Assembly: GCA_900550395.1 (NCBI GenBank)
Contig: URSD01000056.1
Coordinates: 1-11,755 of the forward strand
Source: an uncultured Porphyromonadaceae bacterium
GTDB taxonomy: Bacteria > Bacteroidota > Bacteroidia > Bacteroidales > Muribaculaceae
Reading direction: 5' to 3'
Length of the DNA: 11,755 bases
Both the position numbers and the translations under genes were made by a program. Below, in pieces: positions 1 to 6,095 of the stretch (position 1 is its first letter; each line of letters begins with the position of its first letter). A model generated the notes under the pieces. That model made no database searches. It worked only from the letters and a program-made list of their open reading frames with translations, and was not told where the DNA came from.

Positions 1-3000
1 ATGGGGTCAAAAATCAATTGTTTTCAGGGGTCAATCGCGCTTTGCCGCAGAGGGTCAATCACACTTGGCTTTTCCAGCAAGTCCGACTATTCCGATTCCT
101 CGATGTCGCTCAACACCGGCGGCGCAAAGCTGTTCAATGACGTGATGAAGGAACTCGGTCTGCTCACGCCGCCTCAACGTCATCAGTACGAGCAGGGCGG
201 CAACAGCCTCGGTGCAATCAATGTCCGCACGGCCATCGACGGTATGCCTATCGACATCTTCTGCGCAGAGACAGCGGACGGCGAGAATGTCTATTACGGT
301 CAGTACAATTTCAACAACGAGAAGTCCAAGAGTGGCCCGGTGTTCGGCATGGAGGGTGTTGAAGGCTACACCGCCGAGTGTCCTATCGCACTTGAGATGC
401 TCAACAACACCTCTCCCATCTGCCTTTTCCAATCCACGAGCGACAGCGACTTCGCCGCCAAGTTCGATGCCGGAGCCGAGGTCAACTATGGCATCGACGC
501 GTCCGGGAAAAAGCAGAGTGACGGCGATGTGAAATGGGCAGGGCTGTCAACGGCGCAGCAGGACGCACTCAAGCGACTCTATTCATGGATTCGCTCCTGT
601 GTTCCCTCCGGCGCAAACGCTAACGACCTCTCCACATTCAAGAGCGACAAGTTCAAGAACGAAATAGACCAATATTTCGACAAAGACTTCATCTTGACCT
701 ACTACATATTCACCGATTACTTCCTGAGCGTCGACCAAAGAGCCAAGAACATGATGCTCCGCACATGGGATGGCAAGATATGGTTCATCACCTATTATGA
801 CGGCGATACTCAGCTCGGTAAGCGAAACGACTGCTTCCTCGTGTACCTTTACACAACCGACCGCGACACTTGGGATGCCGAGGCGAGCAAATACGCTTTC
901 GAGGGACACGACTCATGGCTGTGGAACCTATGCCTTGCCAACCTTGGGGATGACCTCAAGCGGTGTGCGGCAAACTTCCGAGCCGTGATGACCAATGAAA
1001 GAGTGCTCGCCATGCTGAACGACGAGCAGAGCGGCAATTGGTGCGACCGAGCCTTCAACAAGTCCGGCTATCTGAAATATATCGCCCCGGCGGTCAAGAC
1101 GATGTATGGCAAGAAGTGGCCGTTCATCTTTGCATTGCAGGGCAACAACATGAGCCACCGCACATTCCTGTTCACCAACCGTGCAGCCCTGCTCGATGCC
1201 AAGTACGGCACGAGCAACTTCACCTCCGACAACATAGACCTCTACATGGCAAGGAGCGCATCGGACACAGCCGACACACTCCGCATCACAGCCAATGAGA
1301 CCTATGCCTTCGGCTATGGCACCAACAACAGCCCCAACATCGCCAACACGGGCATTGTGGACGGTGGTGCGGTCGCAAGCCTTGACATCACGGGCTCCTA
1401 CACCGTCAATGACCCTCTGCGAGTGTATGGAGCAAGCCGAATGAAAGTGCTCGACATGACAGGTGCGTCCGACCACCTCAAGAACGCCCTCGACCTCGGC
1501 AAGTGTTCCGTCCTCCGTGAGCTCAACCTACAGGCGGCTACAGGCGGCGGTTCAACGGGCTGGTGGCTTGCCATCGACAACTGCCGACAGCTCCGCAAGG
1601 TCAATCTGCGCAACCAAGCACAGGCCAAGACCGGCGGCAGTACGAGCACCGCACTCGACCTCACGAATCAGACAAAACTTGAGGAACTCGATGCGCGAGG
1701 CACAAAGGTGCAGAGCGTCGTCTTTGCCAAAGGTGCGCCTGTCACGGTTGCCCGGATGCCGTCAACCATCACTACCCTGCGGCTTGAGTATCTGAGCAAG
1801 CTCACTTCCTCCGGGCTCACGCTTGAAAGTTACGGCAATGTCCGCACATTCATATTCGACAACTGTCCCGGCATCAATTGGGAGACATTGCTTTCGAGAT
1901 GTCCCAATGTCGACCGGCTCCGAGTCACCGGCATTGACCGTGAGGATGACGGCACATGGCTCAACAAGTTTATGGCTATGGGTGGTGTCGATGCCTCCGG
2001 CAACGCCACCGACACCTGTGCGCTCGTCGGCACCGTGCGTCTCACACGATACATCGATGATGCGCAGTATCAGCGTATGTGCGCCCACTTCCCGGAACTG
2101 AACATAGTGCAGCCCGAATACACGATGATTCGCCTTGACAACATCTCGGACGATATGAGCGTGTCGAACCTCGACAACGGCACAGGCTATCAGTTCGGCA
2201 ACGATTACGTTATGAGCGGACACCTTGCAGCCATCTTCGCCAAACGCCACCGTGTTCTCGCCAAGGTAACCCGAAAGTCGACAACCAAGACCATCCGCAT
2301 GGCCAACACCGATGTCACGGTCAATAATCCGGATGGTCAGATGACCTACTTCCCCCTGCATGACGCAAACTCCAACTACTATGCCGATGCGGAGGACATC
2401 GCCAACTGCACCCCGGCCAAGCTCGACGGCAGCGAAGGTGACCTCATGATGTATGAGCCGGGAATGTGGAAGAAGGGTGTCAATGACTACCTCAACAATG
2501 CCACATACTCGTGTTACAGTTCCAACGACAGGAACCATCGCCCGGCTATACCGGTGGCTGACATTCTTACCCTCGATGACATCAAGGCGAAGGGCGGAGT
2601 CATAGCCGGACGCAAGATAGTGGGCAAAGATACCCTTGCGGCATCATATTCGACCGACAGCACATATTCCGTGTGTCAGATCGATGTGTCAAAGCACAAG
2701 AGGGTGCGATTCCCAAGCGTCCCCGGCACAAGCCTTGTCGGTGCCGTGTTCTGCGATGCCTCCGGCAACGTGCTTGAGAACGTGGTGGTGCCGACACTCG
2801 CCAACAAGTTCGAGGCCGGAATGTACCTCATCAAAGACGTGCCGACGGGTGCCGTAACCCTCAACTTCTCAATCCTCAATACAGCAGAGTTTGACATGGT
2901 AGTCCTGTCCAACTCATCAAAGATTGAGGATATGGAGCCGGAATGGTACTATGACGAGGAACACCTTTGCGCAGTTGTCGAGACTGTCATCGTGGGCGAG

Positions 3001-3819
3001 AAGTTCCGCTCATGTATTACAGGCGGCAGTTCCATCGCAAGCATGACGTGGACAGACTTCCACTACTACAGCCAACAGCGAGGTATGCAGCAGATAGACG
3101 CAATGATGCACTCGCGTATTGCCAATCTCGCATACGCTTTCTATGGCCGCAGGGACATGCAGGAACAGTGCGGTGCCGGTTCTCACAGCAATGCCCGTAA
3201 CATAGGAGCCAACACGATGCTCCGAGGTATGACCGACACCGTCGGCTATGAATATGCCAAGGCAATCAATCCCAATGTGACAAACAGCCTTATCGAGAAT
3301 CTCGTCCATCAGTATGCGTGGTTTGTGGATACCGACTCATTCGGCACCAAAACGGTGACGCAGGTAGACAATATATGCTGCCTTGGCTATGTCAATATTT
3401 ACGGCCACAAGTATGAAATGATGGACTGTGTTGATGTTCCCAACGACAACGGCAATGTCGGCAAATGGAGAATTTTCATGCCGGACGGAACTGTTCGCTA
3501 TGTCAAAGGCTCGACCAATTCCGGCTATTGGATTACCGGGGTGGCGCACGGACTCCACATGGACATGACTCCGGTCGGAAATTTCAACGGGAGCTCCTCG
3601 ACATATTTCACCGACATCTACTATTATTCCGGCGCAATAGGCCGTGTGGTCTATCGCGGCAGCAGCGGCGCGAGTGCGAGTGGCGGCGTGTCGTGCGCGA
3701 ATGCGCATTACGATGCATCGAATGCGGGCGCGCATGTCGGGTCGCGTCTGGCCTTCCGCGGACTTCTCGTCAAAGCGCAAAGCGTCGCAGCGTATAAAGC
3801 GTTGAGCGAGGTAGCATAA
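1..3819 (+). CDS. DGR target protein: CotH-like, LRR and C-type-lectin-like variable domain (phage tail/adhesin type)
   Basis: Large ORF of 1272 codons ending in TAA at 3817-3819. Residues about 27-405 resemble CotH-type spore-coat kinase folds: K249-N250 followed by WDGKIWFITYYDGDTQLG, with a DxD at D267/D269. Residues about 480-650 are leucine-rich-repeat-like (for example LRELNLQAA, LRKVNLRNQ, LEELDARGT). Residues 814-828 (MMYEPGMWKKGVND) match a motif I associate with Bacteroides prophage tail proteins. Residues about 1080-1260 form a C-type-lectin/FGE-sulfatase-like domain whose last part is a DGR variable region, ending GSRLAFRG (1247-1254). Likely role, by inference: a receptor-binding or adhesin protein of a prophage, diversified in its lectin pocket. 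No signal peptide is visible. The first 25 residues are encoded by an IS-like terminus, so the native N-terminus is probably lost and the start at base 1 is uncertain. A coding frame continuing from upstream cannot be excluded. Confidence 0.75.
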   Translation: MGSKINCFQGSIALCRRGSITLGFSSKSDYSDSSMSLNTGGAKLFNDVMKELGLLTPPQRHQYEQGGNSLGAINVRTAIDGMPIDIFCAETADGENVYYGQYNFNNEKSKSGPVFGMEGVEGYTAECPIALEMLNNTSPICLFQSTSDSDFAAKFDAGAEVNYGIDASGKKQSDGDVKWAGLSTAQQDALKRLYSWIRSCVPSGANANDLSTFKSDKFKNEIDQYFDKDFILTYYIFTDYFLSVDQRAKNMMLRTWDGKIWFITYYDGDTQLGKRNDCFLVYLYTTDRDTWDAEASKYAFEGHDSWLWNLCLANLGDDLKRCAANFRAVMTNERVLAMLNDEQSGNWCDRAFNKSGYLKYIAPAVKTMYGKKWPFIFALQGNNMSHRTFLFTNRAALLDAKYGTSNFTSDNIDLYMARSASDTADTLRITANETYAFGYGTNNSPNIANTGIVDGGAVASLDITGSYTVNDPLRVYGASRMKVLDMTGASDHLKNALDLGKCSVLRELNLQAATGGGSTGWWLAIDNCRQLRKVNLRNQAQAKTGGSTSTALDLTNQTKLEELDARGTKVQSVVFAKGAPVTVARMPSTITTLRLEYLSKLTSSGLTLESYGNVRTFIFDNCPGINWETLLSRCPNVDRLRVTGIDREDDGTWLNKFMAMGGVDASGNATDTCALVGTVRLTRYIDDAQYQRMCAHFPELNIVQPEYTMIRLDNISDDMSVSNLDNGTGYQFGNDYVMSGHLAAIFAKRHRVLAKVTRKSTTKTIRMANTDVTVNNPDGQMTYFPLHDANSNYYADAEDIANCTPAKLDGSEGDLMMYEPGMWKKGVNDYLNNATYSCYSSNDRNHRPAIPVADILTLDDIKAKGGVIAGRKIVGKDTLAASYSTDSTYSVCQIDVSKHKRVRFPSVPGTSLVGAVFCDASGNVLENVVVPTLANKFEAGMYLIKDVPTGAVTLNFSILNTAEFDMVVLSNSSKIEDMEPEWYYDEEHLCAVVETVIVGEKFRSCITGGSSIASMTWTDFHYYSQQRGMQQIDAMMHSRIANLAYAFYGRRDMQEQCGAGSHSNARNIGANTMLRGMTDTVGYEYAKAINPNVTNSLIENLVHQYAWFVDTDSFGTKTVTQVDNICCLGYVNIYGHKYEMMDCVDVPNDNGNVGKWRIFMPDGTVRYVKGSTNSGYWITGVAHGLHMDMTPVGNFNGSSSTYFTDIYYYSGAIGRVVYRGSSGASASGGVSCANAHYDASNAGAHVGSRLAFRGLLVKAQSVAAYKALSEVA
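3..75. mobile_element. Putative IS21-type insertion sequence end (three 24-bp repeats)
   Basis: GGGTCAA recurs at 4-10, 28-34 and 52-58, an exact 24-bp period, with the flanking bases partly conserved (for example GGGGTCAAT/AGGGTCAAT). On the minus strand the block starts TGGAAAAGCC and carries repeated TTGACCC boxes. IS21-family elements begin with TG and have multiple short terminal repeats that bind the transposase, and several have GGGTCAA-like boxes as I recall them. The proposed element edge is near base 75 (CA before GCAAG). Only the tip of the element is inside the window, so family and orientation are inferred. Confidence 0.45.
3640..3762 (+). other. DGR variable region (VR), approximate limits
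   Basis: Encodes residues 1214-1254. The core (codons 1219-1246) is GC-rich and adenine-poor (13 A in 81 bases, 3655-3735). It consists largely of Gly, Ala, Ser, His, Tyr and Asp codons at sites where DGR templates usually carry Asn/Thr/Ile codons. It is followed by an apparently constant stretch ending GCGTCTGGCCTTCCGCGG (GSRLAFRG). Known biology: the DGR reverse transcriptase copies a template repeat with adenine-specific errors and the cDNA replaces the VR at the 3' end of the target gene. The VSCANA(x)nGSRLAFRG pattern is one I recognise from gut Bacteroides DGR targets. No matching template repeat was found in this window, so the exact edges cannot be set. Confidence 0.7.
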
Positions 3820-3872
3820 GCGAAAGCGGAAAAGCGGTCGCGAAGCGACCCAAAGCGTAAAGCGATAAAGCG
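3772..3872. repeat. AAAGCG motif cluster across the stop codon of the DGR target
   Basis: Eight exact AAAGCG hexamers occur in 101 bases, starting at 3772, 3779, 3796, 3823, 3831, 3852, 3859 and 3867. Near matches lie at 3818 (AAGCG) and 3843 (AAGCG). Spacings of 7-8 bases recur. The tract begins inside the last codons (KAQSVAAYKALSEVA) and continues past the stop. Function unknown. Its position directly 3' of the VR makes a role in retrohoming or a degenerate repeat expansion the two readings to separate. Confidence 0.55.
3836..3850. other. Short hairpin downstream of VR (6-bp stem, GAA loop)
   Basis: GGTCGC (3836-3841) pairs with GCGACC (3845-3850) around a GAA triloop. It sits about 75 bases after the VR. 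In characterised phage DGRs a stem-loop just 3' of the VR assists target recognition. The stem here is short, so assigning that role is an inference. Confidence 0.35.
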
Positions 3873-3878
3873 AAAAAA

Positions 3879-3911
3879 GAATGGCCTTCGGACAGTGTTC
3901 GGAGGCCATTC
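3879..3911. terminator. Strong hairpin; possible leftward terminator or DGR cruciform
   Basis: GAATGGCCT (3879-3887) pairs with AGGCCATTC (3903-3911). The stem continues inward with G-U wobbles to a CAGTG loop, giving about 14 bp. On the minus strand the hairpin is followed by TCTTTTTT, the form of an intrinsic terminator for leftward transcripts, which would suit the pair at 4126-5329. On the plus strand no T-tract follows. A cruciform that marks the DGR target is the alternative. Confidence 0.5.
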
Positions 3912-3935
3912 AAATACTGAGCCGGGAGGCTGTGA

Positions 3936-3966
3936 GATCCCGGCGAAGCCGGGTCGAATTTTTTTT
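3936..3966 (+). terminator. Intrinsic terminator after the DGR target gene
   Basis: CCCGGC (3939-3944) pairs with GCCGGG (3948-3953) around a GAA loop, followed within five bases by eight T residues (3959-3966). It is the only T-tract hairpin in the forward direction after the large gene. A second copy of GCCGGGA at 3921-3927 can pair with TCCCGGC at 3938-3944, which would disrupt this terminator. Confidence 0.55.
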
Positions 3967-4001
3967 GAAAAAGGGGTGTTCGGGGAAGCGCGTCAGAGGT
4001 A

Positions 4002-4079
4002 CGCTTCGTTTTGAGCCTGGGAATCGTTTCGTTTTATTTTTGGCACGTTTCGTTCTGAGAACGTCGCACGTTTCGTTTT
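4002..4079. repeat. Iteron-like array, four CGTTTCGTTTT copies
   Basis: Copies lie at 4002-4012 (CGCTTCGTTTT), 4025-4035 (exact), 4046-4056 (CGTTTCGTTCT) and 4069-4079 (exact). Start-to-start spacing is 23, 21 and 23 bases, about two helical turns, as for a row of protein-binding sites on one DNA face. The last two copies also share a preceding GCA. Nothing in 3967-4125 looks coding. Mu-type phages have transposase-binding sites of about 22 bp near each end, and on the minus strand a TGTAT begins at 4091, so this may be the prophage end. That reading is inference. Confidence 0.55.
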
Positions 4080-4125
4080 GCGGATTATACAAATTCAAGA
4101 TGGAGATCGGAAGCGTATTGGATTT

Positions 4126-4809
4126 TCATCGCCTAAAGTGATTTAGAATCTCGATTATATAGTCAACACGGTCATAATCGCCATAAGGAAGCATACATTC
4201 TATCTCCTCGCGGCAATTCTGACGGGCAAGCATCTCAGAAGCCCAGAAAGAAATATATTCTATAAGGGCTGCATTGTTTTCATTGTCAAATAGCGATGTG
4301 ATGTCCTGACGATTGTTGAGTACATATATAAAATCCTCGAAGTCATGTGATAATCTCAGATCATCACGTCCACGATCTCTTATCGCCTCTATCTTTGTGG
4401 CGAGATAATATAACGGAGGCAAAATATAGACCGCAGTGCCGTCAGGTAATTCATATATTTCCCTATGTTGAAAGCCGGGGCGATACCATTGATTGGTGAA
4501 TCCGAGAATATTGTCCCCGTCCGGCATTATGTCCACAGTCTCGCCGTTATATTTCCATCGGCAAATCACGCCGGATTCTATGTCGTTCACAAATCCATGC
4601 CGGCGCAACAAATCTTCAAATTCTTGCAAACTGCCGTAGGTCGCCAGTTCTATCACACAGTCCACATCCATTGTCGGACGTATGTCTGTCGCTGCCGGAT
4701 CGTCGGCATACAGTTCGGCAACAGAGCCGCCGACAAAGACGACATCACGACACAGATCTCCCAGCCCTGCGGCTATGATTTTAAGCCGGTTTATATTACT
4801 TGACATCAT
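4126..4809 (-). CDS. AbiEii-like nucleotidyltransferase
   Basis: A 227-residue protein of the nucleotidyltransferase fold. Residues about 24-53 carry the active-site signature: VFVGGSVAELY followed by RPTMDVDCVIEL, i.e. GGS then DxD. A third acidic residue is in ETVDIMP near residue 95. Around 135-165, LPPLYYLATKIEAIRDRG followed by an Asp-rich DL...HDFEDF pattern matches the C-terminal part of AbiEii/AbiGii toxins, which transfer nucleotides to RNA targets. The catalytic residues look intact. It overlaps the upstream helix-turn-helix gene by 14 bases, indicating translational coupling. The start could be either Met of the MM pair. The gene is more AT-rich than the genes on either side, which suggests horizontal transfer. 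Role as toxin or defence effector is inferred from fold and gene order; a housekeeping nucleotidyltransferase is the alternative. Confidence 0.7.
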   Translation of the reverse strand: MMSSNINRLKIIAAGLGDLCRDVVFVGGSVAELYADDPAATDIRPTMDVDCVIELATYGSLQEFEDLLRRHGFVNDIESGVICRWKYNGETVDIMPDGDNILGFTNQWYRPGFQHREIYELPDGTAVYILPPLYYLATKIEAIRDRGRDDLRLSHDFEDFIYVLNNRQDITSLFDNENNAALIEYISFWASEMLARQNCREEIECMLPYGDYDRVDYIIEILNHFRR

Positions 4810-5329
4810 AGGTGGAAAGTATTGAGTCCAGTTCCACTTTGGCGAGTTCCACTTCTCTTGCCCGACCTATGCGAAAAACGTCGGCGATTGCCAAAAGACT
4901 ATGTAGCATCGGATCAATCCTTACAGCCTCCGGAACAGTCCGATAAAGCGGAACGATAGCTTCCCCGCGTATATTCCCTTTTGCGTCCGGCCACACATAC
5001 GCATCCTTTTCCGATATAATTTTCTCATTCAACGGCGGAGCGGATATTGCGGTGGCGATTCCCCGCACTTTTGCCTGCGGCTGCACAGGAAAAACATATT
5101 TCAGTCCGTGAACCATAAATTCCTTTAGGGCAAGTATGTTTACGCGTTGTTTCAGATTGTCAATCAGACGGGCAATCCGGCATCGTTCCAGAGCTTCCGA
5201 CACTTCCGATGCGCTTATGCCGAGTTCTTTTGCAATCTGGGCATTGGTCATACCTCGTCCTGTCAAAGTGACTTTCTTCAACAGAATCACTATATCCTGT
5301 GGACGCATACCATTATGTGATTTAGTCAT
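4796..5329 (-). CDS. Helix-turn-helix protein paired with the nucleotidyltransferase (antitoxin-like)
   Basis: A 177-residue protein. Residues about 8-55 contain a winged-helix-like HTH (MRPQDIVILLKKV, then NAQIAKELGISASEVSEAL). A conserved middle follows with FMVHGLKYVFPVQP, VRGIATAISAPPL and the WPDAKGNIRGEAI-type segment. I recognise this layout as a conserved family found next to nucleotidyltransferase genes in diverse bacteria, but I cannot name it. It is the first gene of a two-gene unit and overlaps the next by 14 bases, the same order as AbiEi/AbiEii. The start at 5329 is the longest; Met8 (MRPQDI) would also fit the family. A perfect inverted repeat over the promoter suggests autorepression through its HTH. 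The antitoxin role is inferred. Confidence 0.7.
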   Translation of the reverse strand: MTKSHNGMRPQDIVILLKKVTLTGRGMTNAQIAKELGISASEVSEALERCRIARLIDNLKQRVNILALKEFMVHGLKYVFPVQPQAKVRGIATAISAPPLNEKIISEKDAYVWPDAKGNIRGEAIVPLYRTVPEAVRIDPMLHSLLAIADVFRIGRAREVELAKVELDSILSTYDVK

Positions 5330-5341
5330 TTATACAATATT

Positions 5342-5365
5342 ATTTGCAATTTGCGAATTGCAAAT
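5342..5365. promoter_or_regulatory. Perfect inverted-repeat operator
   Basis: ATTTGCAATT (5342-5351) and AATTGCAAAT (5356-5365) are perfect reverse complements separated by TGCG. The site lies 13 bases upstream of the HTH gene start and overlaps the predicted -7 box, so a bound protein would block initiation. The encoded HTH protein is the natural candidate ligand. Confidence 0.6.
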
Positions 5366-5392
5366 TTAATAAGAAATATTGGATTGAACAAG
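5361..5392 (-). promoter_or_regulatory. Promoter of the HTH/nucleotidyltransferase pair
   Basis: On the minus strand TAAATTTG (5361-5368) matches the Bacteroidetes -7 consensus TANNTTTG exactly. CTTG at 5389-5392, 20 bases upstream, matches three of four bases of the -33 TTTG box. Expected transcription start is near 5354, inside the inverted repeat. Confidence 0.55.
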
Positions 5393-5440
5393 CCATTCGT
5401 GATTTTCCTCGGCTTTTCGGCTTGACTCAATTTCGGGTGC

Positions 5441-5478
5441 GAAAAAAAGCCGCAGAATTTGCTGATATTCTGCGGCTT
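5441..5478 (-). terminator. Intrinsic terminator of ssrA
   Basis: A perfect 12-bp stem (5447-5458 with 5467-5478) has an 8-base loop. On the minus strand it is followed by seven T residues (complement of 5442-5448). It lies about 35 bases past the mature tmRNA 3' end and insulates ssrA from the pair downstream. Confidence 0.85.
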
Positions 5479-5514
5479 GCCTTGTATTGTCCGGAAGGAA
5501 TCCGGAACATTTAG

Positions 5515-5915
5515 TGGAGATGGAGGGATTCGAACCCTCGTCCAAACGTGGAACTAATGCGCTTTCTACGTGCGTATTTCCAAATTGGTTTTCGTGTGTC
5601 GGCAGGCATGGAACCGCCAACCGGCGCCTTAACCCCTTAAGATTTCGGAAGCCGCGAGGGGTCCTTGGTTTCCTATTTCCGATATTCCTGCACCGCCGGT
5701 TCGATTAGCCTCGGAAAATGGGCAATCGGGCGATGTCTCGTCTCTGCAACTTTTGCGGAGATAAAGCTGATCTACTGTGCTTCAATCAGGCAGCGAGAGC
5801 GTAGTTGTTTTCGCCATTTGAAATTGCTGATGTCCCAGATTAAAGAGCGTAGCCATCATTGCTCTGCACGCTTACGCACCACCTCTACACGCTGTCAAAA
5901 CCGGTCATCCCCGTA
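5515..5915 (-). ncRNA. ssrA: tmRNA (transfer-messenger RNA)
   Basis: Rescues stalled ribosomes: alanyl-tmRNA with SmpB enters the A site, the ribosome switches to the internal reading frame, and the tagged protein is degraded. The 5' end GGGGATG (5909-5915) pairs with CATCTCC (5516-5522) as a 7-bp acceptor stem with one G-U. The discriminator A is at 5515. The T-arm is at 5523-5539, stem GAGGG/CCCTC with loop TTCGAAT. CCA is not encoded (the DNA continues CTA), so it must be added after transcription. The internal frame encodes GENNYALAA, the form of tag I know from Bacteroidales. Length is about 401 nt. It has its own promoter and terminator. It is a one-piece, not permuted, tmRNA. Confidence 0.97.
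5786..5815 (-). other. tmRNA tag-peptide reading frame, GENNYALAA
   Basis: Minus-strand codons GGC GAA AAC AAC TAC GCT CTC GCT GCC followed by TGA (5786-5788). The first tag residue, Ala, comes from the charged tmRNA itself. The C-terminal ALAA is the usual protease-recognition end. Confidence 0.95.
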
Positions 5916-5949
5916 TGTTGCTGCGCTATTAGTGTGACGCGAGATTTTG

Positions 5950-5980
5950 CAAAGATATATTTTTTGAGCGTCAGCACAAA
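5950..5980 (-). promoter_or_regulatory. Promoter of ssrA
   Basis: Minus-strand TTTG (5977-5980), 19-base spacer, then TATCTTTG (5950-5957): both boxes match the Bacteroidetes -33/-7 consensus exactly with ideal spacing. Transcription should start near 5943, leaving a leader of about 27 bases before the mature 5' end at 5915, presumably removed by RNase P. Confidence 0.85.
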
Positions 5981-6095
5981 ATAATTAACAATAATTAATG
6001 TTGTGTGTGGCATTTTGCTGTTAAAGAATATTAATTAATCCGATTTCACGCCGAAAGTGCGTATATTAGCAATCCAAATTGATACTGTCTAAATC

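Noticed and set aside
3820..4125. Template repeat of the DGR downstream of the target gene
   Set aside because: No stretch resembles the VR or its GCGTCTGGCCTTCCGCGG tail; the partial likeness of GGCCTTCGG at 3883-3891 is too short.
3881..4141. Short open frames in the phage-end region (3881-4141 plus; 3910-4098 minus)
   Set aside because: They run through hairpins and the iteron array, with Lys/Arg/Phe-rich composition dictated by the repeats and no recognisable motif.
5490..5506. TCCGGA repeated as an inverted repeat between ssrA and its terminator
   Set aside because: Each copy is itself a palindrome and the stem is short; it is more likely 3' trailer than a separate signal.
5366..5937. 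Three short open frames over ssrA (5366-5620 minus, 5487-5708 plus, 5665-5937 plus)
   Set aside because: They overlap the structured tmRNA and its terminator and show no protein-like features.
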